From Hygrocybe punicea (Eukaryota > Basidiomycota > Agaricomycetes > Agaricales > Hygrophoraceae), in the NCBI GenBank assembly GCA_963556145.1, contig OY744467.1:1860001-1924000 (forward strand): DNA of 64,000 nt. The letters are read 5' to 3'. A program made the translations under genes and the position numbers. Shown here piece after piece: positions 34,257 to 45,673 of this stretch. Below the pieces are notes generated by a model. That model was not told the DNA's origin. It did no database searches and saw only the letters and a program-made list of their open reading frames with translations. Numbering within the stretch: position 1 is the stretch's first letter; each line of letters opens with the position of its first letter.

Positions 34257-36652
34257 GGGCATCAGCAAAACAGCCGTCAACGATACAGGTCTGCCACGTG
34301 CTGTGCAGACGTCTATAGAGTCATAGAGTCATAGAGTACTTCTTTGTATGTCTAAATCTATATAGTGCCCCGCAACATCTATGCAAGTCTATGCAGTCCG
34401 CTGTCTCACCTGTATAGACCTGTATAGACCTGTCACCTATCTGTATAGCACTACATAACTGCATCCAGAATGCAACAACACCACTTATTTTATATTTATA
34501 TTCCAATATTTTCATCATCATATAAAAGAAAAGCAAAAACAATTATATTGATCTAGGATAAACACCTACATGATCACGACGGCGTGGGTTAGTATATAAT
34601 AATTAAAACTCTCCCGTCATCATTTCCATCTTGTCAATCTCCGTCGTCGTCGTCGTCATCGTCGTCCTTCGTCGTCGTCATCTCCGTCTGTCGTCCTCAC
34701 AATGGTTGTCCCATTCCATTCCTGTCCCCATCGTGTTCGCTGTCTTCGTCATTCCTGTCGTCTTCGTGATCTCTGTCTTCCTCATCCCCATTCCCATCCT
34801 TGCGGTTACAGTTGCGGACCCATTGTTTGCCTCCTCGGTGCTGGCCGGCAAGGGCAGCAGGATGTGCCAGTAGTCAGTAGATGATATTATATGAATGTAA
34901 AAAAACTCACAGTAGCATGGGTGGTTCACCCATACCCGCTGCGACTCTCGTCGACTTGCGCCGTTGTCCTTCATCGTCGGGCCCGTCTCGGTCGTTGCGC
35001 TGCACTAGATTGAGCCAGCATGGGCTGGCGGGCATTTGGATGCACGGCGTTGTTGGTTGGCAGGGCGCCGGCACTGTGAAACAACATGTGTAAGTAAAAA
35101 CTAAACTAAAAACTAAAAACAAAACCATCTTTGCAGCAGGTGGTGCACCAACCACCGAGTTCGATGCCAGCAGGCGAAATTGTTCGCGTTAGATGCCATC
35201 ATCCCCTGACTCATGGTGTTGTTGTTGTTGTCGGGGTACTGCGACTTGTCGTCGTCATCATCGCGATCGAACGAGTAGCCCATGTACGAGTTGCGTCCGA
35301 GCGGGTCATCCTCGATGATAGTGGGGCCGCGGGGCTTCTCAGCCACCAGCCCCACATTTTGTTTCTGCCTCGCTTGGGCGCTAAAGTCCGAGAACCGATC
35401 CAGAACATCCCGCATCTCTTTGTCATCATGCACACTCCCGCCATCGCCATCCTCCTTGTGCAATCCACGGGACCTCCAAACATGGGGGCGGCTATTGTCA
35501 CTCTGTGGCACACTCAAGGTATGTTCTCCAGCACTGTCGGTATGGTACAGGTCTTGATACCGCTTCATGTGCAGGCGCGCTTCAAGGTCTTCGGGGCTCA
35601 CACCAACACTCTGCTGGTGTAGCGGAAAAGAAGACAACACCGCGGGGGCAAGGAGCGGACGTGTTGGGAAGGGTAATTCGCGGCCCCGTAAACTGGGGGC
35701 TCTAGACACGGTTGTAGTGGAGGGCGGCGAGGGATCATTTTTTTGAATTAGGGGTAGGGACGGCTTCCTGGTAGGTGTGAGAGGGAATGGCGAGGCGATA
35801 TTTAGCTGACGGGAGGGGAACGATGGCGGGCGTCTTTGTGATAGGGTGGTGGGCAAGTGCGTCCTCAGCAGGCTGGAACGTGACTGCGGCGACAACGGTC
35901 TGGTAAACAATCCCGGTTCAAGATTTCTGGTCAGGCTGCTCTGGTTCGACAGCGGCGAGCGGCCTCGAGAAGCCTCCCTCGGTGTAGGTGGGGGCGGAAG
36001 GGGACCACTCGGGGGCGGACTGGGTGGAGGGAGATCATAGTACCCGAGAACAGATGGCCCGGGAGATGGGACTAGATAATCGGACGATGGGATGATCATC
36101 CATGATGGCGATGGCGAGCGGTTCTGGGGAGCTGTGATGGGGGTGTGATGGAAAGTGGATACGGGATGCGTCGCTGTGGAGATGGCGGCCGAGTCAGGGG
36201 GAGAGAGATTGTGGGCTTGGTGCCCACGCTCTCGGAGGTAGACGCCGTGTGGATTTCGCTGTGTCAATGCTGGTGGGTGTCGTCGAGGGTGGCTGTCGAG
36301 TGGGGAGTCAGCGCTAGTCAGCCCTTGAAAGCAAGTAGGAAAATGAACTGTACCAAACACGGACAAATGCTGGACTTGAGAAGAATTTCACCAACAAGAT
36401 TTACTTAGTTGTGGCTATATAGTACGAAATACCTAGTGACTGTGTAGGACTAGGTAGGACTGCAAAACCCCCAAAGTACCTGTGTAGAAGGAGAGGTTGT
36501 CTATCCTCTGCTACATAGAGTGACAGGCATTCTATCCAGATCTATACAACACTATACAAATCGGGGTTGTCTGTAAGCGTCTATGGATTACTATAGTTTT
36601 GACAGGTATCTATATCACTCTATACCAAAACGACTGTTTTGCTGATGGGCGT
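34257..36652. mobile_element. Candidate inverted-repeat element of 2.4 kb
   Basis: CATCAGCAAAACAGcCGT at about 34259 is mirrored by ACgACTGTTTTGCTGATG ending at about 36652 (17 of 18 matches as an inverted repeat). CTATA-rich sequence lies just inside both ends (34310-34450 and 36410-36625). I see no target-site duplication and no transposase, so it may be non-autonomous or coincidental. It encloses the proline-rich frame at 35113-36366. Confidence 0.4.
35113..36366 (-). CDS. Unrecognised Pro/Ser-rich protein
   Basis: Open frame of 417 codons, unusually long for this region. The N-terminal 270 residues are disordered and rich in P, S and R. The C-terminal part is more normal and coding-like (SPEDLEARLHMKRYQDLY, DVLDRFSDFSAQARQKQ, an acidic DRDDDDDKSQ and a Q/N stretch). 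It may continue past an intron into 34900-35090, where NNAVHPNARQPMLAQSS is readable on the same strand. No known domain. It lies between candidate inverted repeats, so it could be a captured host gene. The start is arbitrary. Confidence 0.4.
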   Translation of the reverse strand: MSVFGTVHFPTCFQGLTSADSPLDSHPRRHPPALTQRNPHGVYLRERGHQAHNLSPPDSAAISTATHPVSTFHHTPITAPQNRSPSPSWMIIPSSDYLVPSPGPSVLGYYDLPPPSPPPSGPLPPPPTPREASRGRSPLSNQSSLTRNLEPGLFTRPLSPQSRSSLLRTHLPTTLSQRRPPSFPSRQLNIASPFPLTPTRKPSLPLIQKNDPSPPSTTTVSRAPSLRGRELPFPTRPLLAPAVLSSFPLHQQSVGVSPEDLEARLHMKRYQDLYHTDSAGEHTLSVPQSDNSRPHVWRSRGLHKEDGDGGSVHDDKEMRDVLDRFSDFSAQARQKQNVGLVAEKPRGPTIIEDDPLGRNSYMGYSFDRDDDDDKSQYPDNNNNTMSQGMMASNANNFACWHRTRWLVHHLLQRWFCF

Positions 36653-36983
36653 TTCTGAGATATATAACTCGCTGGCAGAAAGAAGTGCCATAAGGCAGCA
36701 TAAGATTTGACATCAAGCGGGGACAGCAAATAGCGGGCTGTCAGCAGGTGATGGCTCCGGCGAGTGTGTCAGCTGGTGACAGTGACAGATGGCAGTGATG
36801 GAGACATGCTGGGTGTCGAGGGACAGTAAGTGTGTGACTGTGTGATTAGCCAAATGTAAACTTAGTTTAAAAAACGACTAATCACACCGGCCACTTTTCG
36901 GGATGTACGGAAAGGGAATAGGAAACGCGACCGTGCCCTGAAACAGCGGCACGGTCTGGGAATGTAGTGATTCTTTTTGGTGT

Positions 36984-38460
36984 GTGTTTTACAATGAGGA
37001 ATGGGACTTCATCCAGTCACAACGGGACAAAGAAGTCTTTCTCAGCCGTTTTTCTCCCACCTTTGGTCCTCACCTCCTCCCCGGCATGCATGGCATACCA
37101 ATTGGAGTTGTACCCAAACCCGGCACGTCAACATTCCGCCTCGTCGTTGATCAAAGCGCTGAGCAATTCTCTCTCAATTCCCTCATTCCCTGGGACAAGG
37201 TCACCGTTCCGCTCGACAGTCTCCATCAATTGGGCCATGCCCTCCACTGCATCCACTCCGCCCATGGGCCTCACACCCGCCTAATTGTTTTCAAGTCTGA
37301 CGTCTCCCAAGCTTATCGGCGTCTGCCCATGCACTGGCTTTGGCAGCTTCATCAAATCATCATGGTCGATGGCCTCCGGCATGTCGACCGTTGTAACAAC
37401 TTTGGCAACAGAGGCACCAGTGGCATCTGGGCCACCTTCATGGGCCTCATCATCTGGATTGCAATCTTTGTCAAGTACATTTGAGACCTCTTCGCCTATG
37501 TTGACGACACCTTTTCTTGGGATTTTGAAGGCAACGTTCTTTGGTATATGCCCTTCCATGAGGCCTTGCCTGCCAAGCAAGCCTGCCTTTTGATGTTGTG
37601 GGACGACATTTGAACTTCCACATGACGAATCCAAACAGCTCGCCGGGCCCATCTTACCCATCATTGGCTTCGACGTCGACCCCAACGCCATGACTTTTAG
37701 CATGTCACCTGAATGCCGCCAAGACCTCCACATTGCCATCCGCGACTTCGCTCGACCGGGACACTGTTGCCCTCTACGCGACTTCCAATGGCTCGCCAGC
37801 TGGATGAACTGGTCATTGAACATTTACCCCCTCCTGTGGCCTGGCCTTTCCATTCTATACCGCAAAATGGCTGGAAAGTCGCAGCCGTGCCAACTCGTCT
37901 GGATCAGCGTGGAACTCTGTTGAGAACTCCTGTGGTTTGCTGGCCACCTTGAATCTCTGCCTGGAATCCTCCTCATCGAGTCCTCTACCTGGGACCCCCC
38001 TGCCGCCGACGCCATTCTCTTTGCGGACGCTTCCTTTGTTGGCCTCGGCTTCTGGTGCCCTGCCCTGTCCCTCGGATTCCAGTGCCTGGTGCCTGGCCCA
38101 TCCTTCGACCACATCTTTTCCTGGGAAGCCCTTGCTGTCCTCTCTGCCCTTCACTGGGTTTTGACCTCTGCGCCACATTCCCCTCGTCGCGTCACCATTT
38201 TTACTGATAATTCTAATACGGTTGACCTTTTCAATAGCCTGCATGCCCAGCCCGTCTATAATTCTATCCTCATCACAGCCATTGACCTCCTTTTGGCTTC
38301 TCACACTAAGCTTCGTGTCTTTCATGTCCCTGGCTCTGACAATGCCGTTGCCGATGCCCTTTCCCATTTCCACAACACTTCCATTCTGTCGTCTTTCCCT
38401 CGTTTCACCATCTCCCCGTTCATACCCCCTCGTCTGTCACTGGGGGCTGCCCTACAATGA
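36984..38460 (+). pseudogene. DIRS reverse transcriptase - RNase H
   Basis: Readable in frame from EEWDFIQSQRDKEVF to the RNase H end (FADASFVGLGFW, WEALAVLSALHW, TDNSNTVDLFN, VPGSDNAVADALS). Broken by a TGA at 37482-37484 just before the catalytic YVDD, an extra base near 37610, and a TGA at 37921-37923 in the linker. The first and last of these sit where related elements have arginine. Not able to make a full enzyme. Confidence 0.75.
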
Positions 38461-38813
38461 ACCCACTCAGACGGTCCCATCAGCCTGTTCAGGTTGCCTG
38501 GACCCACGACCGCCTCATTCACGAATGGGCCGTCGCCATTGGTTTCTCTCTCAAACATTCTTCCATGCTCGCCTATTCGTCTGCTCTCCATTCCTATATT
38601 TCTTTTTGCACTGCTCACCATTTTTCCCTTGCCCCTACACCCGAAACCCTTAGTTTTTTTACCGTCTATATGTGTCATCACATCAAGCCTAGTTCCGTTT
38701 CTGCATACTTGTCTGGCATATGTACTCAACTTGAACCTTTCTACCCCAACGTCCGTTCCAGCTGGCTTCATCCACTTGTCACTTGTACCCTCCATGGTTG
38801 CGTGGGATCGTGA
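38457..38813 (+). pseudogene. Truncated DIRS tyrosine recombinase
   Basis: 118 codons covering only the N-terminal helical DNA-binding domain (LIHEWAVAIGFSLKHSSML, SYISFCTAHHF, YMCHHIKPSSVSAYLSGIC). It overlaps the RNase H frame by 4 bases, as is common in DIRS elements. The catalytic domain is absent. Confidence 0.7.
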
Positions 38814-39857
38814 AGAGCGCGCGCGGAATTGTCCCATGTGAGCGGCCGAGCAGGGTCAAACTTGGCCCAGGGCCAGAACCCATCCTGCAGCCCATGGCAG
38901 ACAGAGTGAATGAGGCTTTGGTTAGGGTGCGAACTGAGGAGGTCATGAAAGCGAGAGACATTGACGGGTGTAACTATTTTGAAGAGGTGTGGGTTCTCAC
39001 AGAGAGTACATAAAACAGGTGCATTGTCGTATTCCTCGAGCGCCAGCGAGGGAAGCGGTGACATGTGAAGCATGGCCAAAGAGAGAGAAAGTTGATGGGG
39101 GTGATTGGAATCATCCCAGATGAGGGCTCGGGCATATTTGGGCCGTTTCGACTGCAAATCTTGGAGGCTACTGTTTTTGGAACACGGTGCAGTCGACGGA
39201 TGGGTGCTGAGGGGAGCGGCACTTAGCGCAGATATGTTTATAGTTGCAGTTGGAAGCGATGTTGGGGCAGCATTTGGCATTCCACCATCGGCAGGGCTCT
39301 TTACGCTTGGCGGTGTCTGGCTGCGTGCACTCAGTGGCCCAAGCGTGACTGGCGCCAGCTCCGGCGTTTTGGATCCAGAGGACGTGAAGGTCGGCAAAAC
39401 GTGCAAAGTCTGTGAGCTCGATGTCTCGCTGCTGAGCAGTCCGGATGTGAGTGGCCCAGTTGTATTGGATGATACGTTGATGCATTGAGTCTGGAAAGGC
39501 AGTGAACAATTCGCTGATATGCTTTCCGTAATCCCGCAACTTGATGGCCCTGTGAGGGAAAATGAAGAGGGTCGCCTCGCTGGTTCGACCCCAGGGGATG
39601 ACCCACTTCCCGTGTGTGTCAATGACCCTGGCAGGCTTAATGGCTCCAACGACGAACTCAACTCCTCCGATCTTTTGGGATCGTTTGTCGTCGTGAGTGA
39701 CGGAGTATCCACTGGTGAGGATGTGGTCAAGGTCAATGGCTCGTCCTGCAAGCAGGTTGGTCCACTCTGAGTCAGGAAACTGTGGGCACTGGGCTGAGTT
39801 GAGCAGGGATGACTTGGCAAGTTTGGGATCCCGGGAGATATTGTTGAGTGTCGACAG

Positions 39858-41208
39858 TAGTGTTGCCGAAGTCCGGTTTGGTCCAGTTTTCGGCCTTTTT
39901 GACTGAACCGGAACCTGGACCTCTGGTCCAGTTCAGCCTTTCCGCTGAACTGGAACTGGAACCACATGGAACCGTTCCGTGCGGTTTGGTCTGCGTCCAG
40001 ATGCGGTTTGGATCGCAAACTGCCCTCCTCCACCCTCAAATTTCCTCGCAAACCAAGTGCCACGTCAATTGATGTGGGCCTGGGGTTGCGAGGAGTTGGG
40101 AGGGCTGGGGGGGAAGCCTTTCGTTTACCGTGTTGCCGCTGTTGGTGTTGTGTCACTGCCAGCACTGTTGTTGTGGCTGCTGCCACTGCCGTTGTTGCTG
40201 CTGCCGTTGCTGTCGACGCTGCTGCCGCTGCCGTTGCTGCCACAGCGCTGCTGCTGCGTTGCTGTCGATGCTGCTGCCGCTGCCATTGCTGTTGATGCTG
40301 CTGCCACTGTCGTTGCTGCCACAGTGCTGCTGCTGCCATTGTTGCTGTGTTGCTGCCGGCGCCATTGCTACTGTGTTGCTGTCAGCGCCATTGCTGCCGT
40401 TGTTGTTGTTGCTGCTGCTGCTGCCATCAACGCTGCTGCTGCTGCTGTAGCTGCTGCCACTGTTGCTGCTGCTGTTGCTGCTGCTGTAGCTGCTGCCGCT
40501 GTTGCTGCTGCTGTTGCTGCTGCAGTTGCTGCCACCGCTGTTTGCGTTGCAGCCGTGGCCACTGCTGGGGTTGCCATGGGGCTGCTGCCACGTCCACGCT
40601 CACGGGAATCATGGAGCTGTGGGGGGTAAGTATAGATAAATAAGTGAAGAATAATAAATACGATGTATCTTAGCAGCAGGGGTGGGAGCACCACTCCCTG
40701 CTGTGTCCTGTTCTCGCTACCGTCCCTGGATCCCATTGTGGGTGTGGTGTGGGCATGGGCATGGTGTTGGCATGCGTGTGGTTTTGGCATGCGTGTGGGC
40801 AGGCCTGCGTGTGTGCATGGGCATGGGTGTGGGCCGTGGGGGGCTTCTTGGTGTAAGAAAATGTCAGTAAAGTATGAAATAAACTAATTACTTACCGGCG
40901 TTGCTGTTATTGTTCGTTGCTGTTGTTGTTGAGTTGAATGTGTATATGTTTAAGGTCACATGACCCAAGTTCTCGCGAGTTCATACACAAAAATTAATAC
41001 AAAAATTGAATATTTCAGTATCTACGTACTATGAGTTCACGGTTCGGACCTGGTTCGAAGCCGTTCAGAAATTTCTGAAGGGCCCGGAACCCCACACCGG
41101 ACCCGCAGTTCAGTTCAGCCAAAGTGCTGAACTTAGACTGAACTTAGGGTTCGGTTCGGGGTTTGAACCGGGTTCGGATTGGTTCTGAACTGGACTACGG
41201 CAACACTA
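39858..41208. mobile_element. hAT-like non-autonomous element with CAG-rich core
   Basis: Ends are TAGTGTTGCCGAAGTCCGG at left and the inverse of TAGTGTTGCCGTAGTCCAGTT at right. Inside each end is a field of degenerate GGTTCGG/CTGAACTG motifs (39880-39970 and 41040-41195). The core 40135-40545 is GCT/GTT trinucleotide-rich. No clear 8-base duplication is preserved (GTCGACAG against GTTGCTGT). It splits the minus-strand DIRS ORF1. Confidence 0.65.
40135..40545. repeat. Imperfect GCT/GTT trinucleotide tract
   Basis: About 400 bases of interrupted CTG/GCC/GTT triplets that translate on either strand into poly-Q, A, L or C frames. These frames are low-complexity artefacts. Confidence 0.9.
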
Positions 41209-41509
41209 GTTGCTGTTGCCATTGCCACCACTGGTGGTGGTGTTGGTGGTGGTGTTGCAGGTGCCTATGTCTATTGGCATTGCATTGGTGTTGGGATCCA
41301 TGGTGTGCTCGTGATGTGGTCGCGGTCGAATTTCCTGTAATAAATAATATTAGTGAAGTTAACATAACTGACGGAACTGGGTGTTTGGAAAAGCATCTTC
41401 ATCCATCTCCTTCGGATTCTGGAATCACACGGGGGAGCAAATCTTGTCGCAGAATTAGATCGTCGGTAAGATATTTATTGATGTATTGATATATTGCTGT
41501 CACCGATCC

Positions 41510-42950
41510 CAATTATGGATGAAGCTATCGGCGACTCCATTCTTTTGGAAGGGATGTGATCTGACGATTCCCTGTTAATTGTTCTGAACTGAAAAACATG
41601 GCTGCTCGGGATTATGAGAATCTCTTGCAGGTATGAAGCAATCTCCTTCTCAGGTTACAATATTCATTATATGTCAATCAGTGTGCTATTCCTGTCTTCA
41701 ATGGGTTGCTTCCGGAACCTCACAATCAACAGATCTTGGATCTCTTGTTTGTGGTGGCACATTGGCACAGCCTGGCCAAATTACAGATGCACAATGACTT
41801 GACTCTCGACATCATGGATGCTGTCACAATTTCTTTCAGTGAGAAACTTCGTGAATTCAATGATATGACGTGTTCTGCCTTTGTGACTCGGGAGCTTGAA
41901 CAGGAGCTCAACGCACGCATTTGCCGGCAAGCTAAGGAGGCAGCAAAGTAAAATAACACCAAAGGCCATCGCTCCGGATCTGACACTGTTGATGCCGAAG
42001 TAAGTGATCAACCTAGACCACCGATATCAGTCGCAGGTATCGAATCTCAGAACGCTGCAGTGGATGGGTCGAGGACTAATGCTCGACATCTTAAACATTT
42101 CAATCTTGATACATACAAGGCTCATGCCCTGGGTGATTACACTGCTACAATCAGAAGATATGGCACCACAGACTCTTACTCAACAGAACCAGTAAGTATC
42201 TTCAAATCCACACCAAAAATGATTTATTCTGAATTGCTTCATAGGGTGAACTGGAGCACCGTTCTCCAAAAGCGTGGTATACCCGCACAAGTCACAAACG
42301 ATTTATTCAGCAAATGTTGTGCATTGAATGGCGGCAGACTCGTATCCGTCATATTCGTGAACAATACAGAATGGCTGGGAAGACTGTGCAAGACAACGTC
42401 TCCAGTCAACCTGATGTGCATCACAACATTGGGAAATCTCGAAATCATCCTGAGAGTATCTCCCTTTTCTTGCAGAAACATGCTGGAGATCCTGTGGTTA
42501 AGGTAATGCTCGATGACCAAGAAAACAACGTCATGCTTATTCATTGCTAGGACTTTATTCCGAAACTCAAAGATCATTTATTTCCTCGTATAGAAGCCAT
42601 CTTGTCTGAAGAATCAGCTTCCACGGCTGATGGTATTTTGGAGCGACCTTTCAATTACGGCTTAACAGACCAATCGTTCGCCAAACAGAATGAGACTGTT
42701 TAAATTGCCCACGACTCGGTTTTGTTCAAAAATGTACACATATACCGCCATCATCTTGCTTGATTCAATTACACGACCTATGATGTCTGATGAGCACAGG
42801 ATGTGGTCAATCCCAACACTTCTCACTGTAACATAATGCTTCTTGCCAATTCCGATGACCTTGAGGGGAATGCCAATCATAGATTTTTATATGCACGCTG
42901 TTATGCATTGTGACAAGTGGAAGGTTTTACTTCAAGAGGAGAAGACAGAG
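41510..42950 (+). pseudogene. Plavaka-like transposon ORF, C-terminal part
   Basis: Matches the C-terminal region of the large ORF common in Agaricomycete Plavaka (CACTA-group) elements. Readable blocks: SFGRDVI-x-RFPVNCSEL (41545-41590), MAARDYENLLQ, intron, CAIPVFNGLLPEPHN, LLFVVAHWHSLAKL, intron, then FNLDTYKAHALGDYTATIRRYGTTDSYST, and near the end FNYTTYDV-x-x-AQDVVNP and FLYAR. In-frame TGA codons at 41562, 42761, 42788 and 42791 replace expected arginines. No N-terminal catalytic part is present. The related KDZ superfamily is the alternative label. Confidence 0.7.
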
Positions 42951-43043
42951 ATAAGAGAAGCATTGAATCACGAAGTGCCGAAGCAGGTTTTTAATGAGTT
43001 AAAATACCTAAGGTTACATGACCAAAAGTAGACTACTTATATA

Positions 43044-43982
43044 TAGTGTATTGCACGGGTACGGGTAAACCCGCGGGTTTTGCCACGGGTACAGCCACAG
43101 GTGCGGGTACGGGTACAGCAATTTGTACCCATGCAATTACCCATACCCGTGACGGGTAACCCATGTACCTGTGACATTCAGTCACACGAATGATGCGTCG
43201 GGTTCAACCGCATCTGCAACAATCCAATGGGGCACGACAACAAGATGATAGAAGACCACGGTGACGAAGACCACGATGATGGCAATGGAGAGGATGGCTG
43301 GGAGGGTGGTGCGCCCACCTACTGGCCCAGGTACGTATTCAGATTCTACTTCCATTGACATGGACTAATTCCATACCTCGGGAACACGCCCTGACACATC
43401 AACTGACGTGTCGACGTCATTCGCAAGGTAACAGGCACCAAGCAGGACAACGGGGCTCAAGACTTATCCCAGGCCCCTGCATACCGGTTGGCAATGGGCC
43501 AGAGTGCCCGAAGACATCCACCCCCATTCACCTTGCGTCCACGCCAAGCGAAGAAAGACCGGGGGTGTAGTGCACCCACTCCCCGGTCGCCAGGTGAGTT
43601 TCTCACTGGCAATTCCACCAGCCCACGCGTCCACCAGCCCACGCATCCACCGGCCCAGGGGTCCAACGACGCAATCACCCCGGCTTTGCGCCCACCACCC
43701 ACCAACTACGCTGCACCGGGCCCACACCCATCCCACCTCACGCTCACACGGCGTGTGTCAATTGACACATGTCCGGTGTCGTGAGGTCAAAGGGCTGCAT
43801 GTCCGGTGTCGTGAGTGTGAGACCTGCGGGTTACCCGCTACGGGTACGGGTACGGGTCGGGTACAGGTAGGAAAAAAAAGACCCGGCACAAAACCCGTAC
43901 CCGCGGTGACGGGTACGGGTATTCATGGGTATGGGTATGGGTATCCCCAAAAGTACACGGGGGTTACCTGTGCAATACACTA
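43044..43982. mobile_element. hAT-like non-autonomous element, 939 bp, intact ends
   Basis: TAGTGTATTGCACGGGTA at left is mirrored by TGCACAGG-type sequence ending GTGCAATACACTA at right. It is flanked by a perfect 8-base duplication CTTATATA (43036-43043 and 43983-43990). Both inner ends are tandem GGGTACGGGT-type arrays. No coding capacity is evident. Perfect duplication and intact ends indicate a relatively recent insertion. Confidence 0.85.
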
Positions 43983-44654
43983 CTTATATACGTTTTGAGA
44001 TGTGGCTGTGTAACTAGGTAAAAAAGGAAAGAAGACTATAAAAGGAAAAAGGAATGTGTCATACTCTCTACATAAGCGGAGAAAAGAAAGTCCTATGAGT
44101 AATAGACATATGATAATCAGAAGAAAAGGAGACCGCATGAGTAAAAGAAAAGAGTAAGCATAAAGCAATGACAAAGGAGATGAAGGATATCACGGTCACG
44201 GTCACAAATCATAACAAACTACCACACAAAAAGGAGTTCCCTCCCGGAACAACTCAAAACAATGAATCAATAAGGTCCTCCCAGCAAGAAGTATTGTATA
44301 GTGTTGCCGCGGCTAAGCTAGCTGCAGGCCGGCCAAGTTAGCTTCAGCTAAGGCTAAGCTAATTTCTTAATTTTCCTTAGTCGGAGCCGCTAGTCATGCA
44401 TAGCCGGCTATGGTCAGCTATAGCCAACCATAGCCGGGATATATAGAGTATACTACTACTAGTACTAGAGTATAATATACTATTATTACTTTAATATTAC
44501 TAAGTAAATACTAGTAATATTTTTGAAGGGATCGACGGGGGATTTTGAGCCCCTTATATAGGGATTCAAAGGGCGCACGGACCATGTGACCTTTTTGGTC
44601 ACTTGGTCACACTTCAACAAACACGGTAACGCGTCTCTGAACATGTCATGACTG

Positions 44655-44745
44655 ACCAACAACCCACGTGCCACCAACACCAACAACACCGAGGAGGAGG
44701 AGGACGATAACGATGGGCGGCGAGACCCTCCACGTGTTACGGATC
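44655..44745. repeat. Internal direct repeat of the 13-kb element, left copy
   Basis: ACAACCCACGTGCCACCAAC through the GATGGGCGGCGAGACCCTCC region recurs at 56482-56570 in the same orientation with scattered mismatches. Confidence 0.7.
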
Positions 44746-45494
44746 GCTTCTGCAGCGGGCTCCGGCAACAATCAACTTAACAGGGGATCGATTTCCAGAG
44801 GAGAGAAGAGCAGCTTTCATTGTTGCTTACTACTAAGACAACACTGCTAAGAGGGGGGATTCATGGTACAATGTCATTGCGAACCGTGGGGGTTACCCAA
44901 GATAAGGGGGTCTGCCCCAAGAACCAGACTAAACGTAAAGAAAGGAAAAGAAGAAAAAGTCCAAACCAACAACAAGAACAGTATATATAGTGACTGGTCT
45001 TGAGGGGAGGTAAATAGAAATACAACCACTAAGCCACAACATGTCCAACTCTAAGGTAGCCGTAACTCATGTACATCTAATGTCACATGACCAAGTGTGA
45101 TAAAGTGTGACAAAACATGAAGAAATCAAGATGCCGATTAATTAAGACATTCTGCTCAAATTGTGCTTGCAACAGAATTTTAGATTATGTTAATCAAAAA
45201 TATTGGCGTGGACGAAATTTTGATATCACATCTGGGCAAGCTGGCATCTAGTTTCGAGGCCAGAGAGAATTTTGCGTGATTTCCCGAATTGGGTAGACAC
45301 AAGTTAGCATGAGTGAAAGAAACAGCCTCTAACTCCATCAATGGACAAACTAAGCAAATGTTTCATATATATTAAACATAGGCATAAGTTAATCAGTCAT
45401 TATTTGCCTACTATTGACACAAGGAAAGTAACGAGCTTTGTGGAGCACTTAACAAAAAATGCTAACTTCAATGGTCACAATGATGTCACAGCAC

Positions 45495-45507
45495 ATGACA
45501 TTGGATG
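45495..45507. repeat. LINE target-site duplication, left
   Basis: ATGACATTGGATG, repeated exactly at 54987-54999 directly after the LINE poly-A tail. Confidence 0.85.
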
Positions 45508-45673
45508 AGAGAAGGTCCTTGTTCCCTGACCACGTGGTACCCCTTTGGGACCCCGAAATAAGGAACTCATCTACAGCGGCTGCAGGCCCTTCCAACAACC
45601 AACAATCGCAACAATCGCTACAAATATAATCCCCAGTTCCACAAGAAACAGCAAACCCAACAATCACTTAACA

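Larger units (their letters stand above)
36878..38826 (+). mobile_element. DIRS-type retroelement fragment (RT, RNase H, start of tyrosine recombinase)
   Basis: Plus-strand remains of a DIRS element. Order: RT palm (VPKPGTSTFRLVVDQS, KSDVSQAYRRLP, then FAYVDDTF at about 37487-37510), then RNase H, then the N-terminal core-binding half of a tyrosine recombinase. The recombinase's catalytic R-H-R-Y part is missing because the sequence breaks at about 38800-38826 into an oppositely oriented DIRS piece. Confidence 0.8.
38827..41301 (-). pseudogene. DIRS ORF1 (Gag-like) and start of RT, inverted copy
   Basis: Minus-strand frame starting ATGGATCCCAAC at 41301 and interrupted by a hAT-like insert at 39858-41208. 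Left of the insert, the middle part reads YNWATHIRTAQQRDIEL, then a cysteine/histidine cluster (EPCRWWNAKCCPNIASNC...HICAKC) as in DIRS Gag proteins. After that comes the lead-in to RT (HPNQSLIHSVCHGLQDGFWPW). It breaks at about 38826 where the plus-strand DIRS ends. An apparent single 523-codon frame (38768-40339) is an accidental fusion across the insert boundary. Confidence 0.65.

Noticed and set aside
38768..40339. 523-codon minus-strand frame
   Set aside because: It runs across the boundary between DIRS ORF1 and the hAT-like insert and through CAG repeats; an accidental fusion frame.
40140..40640. Poly-Q, poly-A and Cys-rich frames on both strands
   Set aside because: All are translations of one trinucleotide repeat tract.
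43050..43970. GGGTACGGGT arrays as telomere-like or a satellite
   Set aside because: They lie symmetrically inside an element with clear inverted ends and an 8-base target duplication; better read as subterminal repeats.
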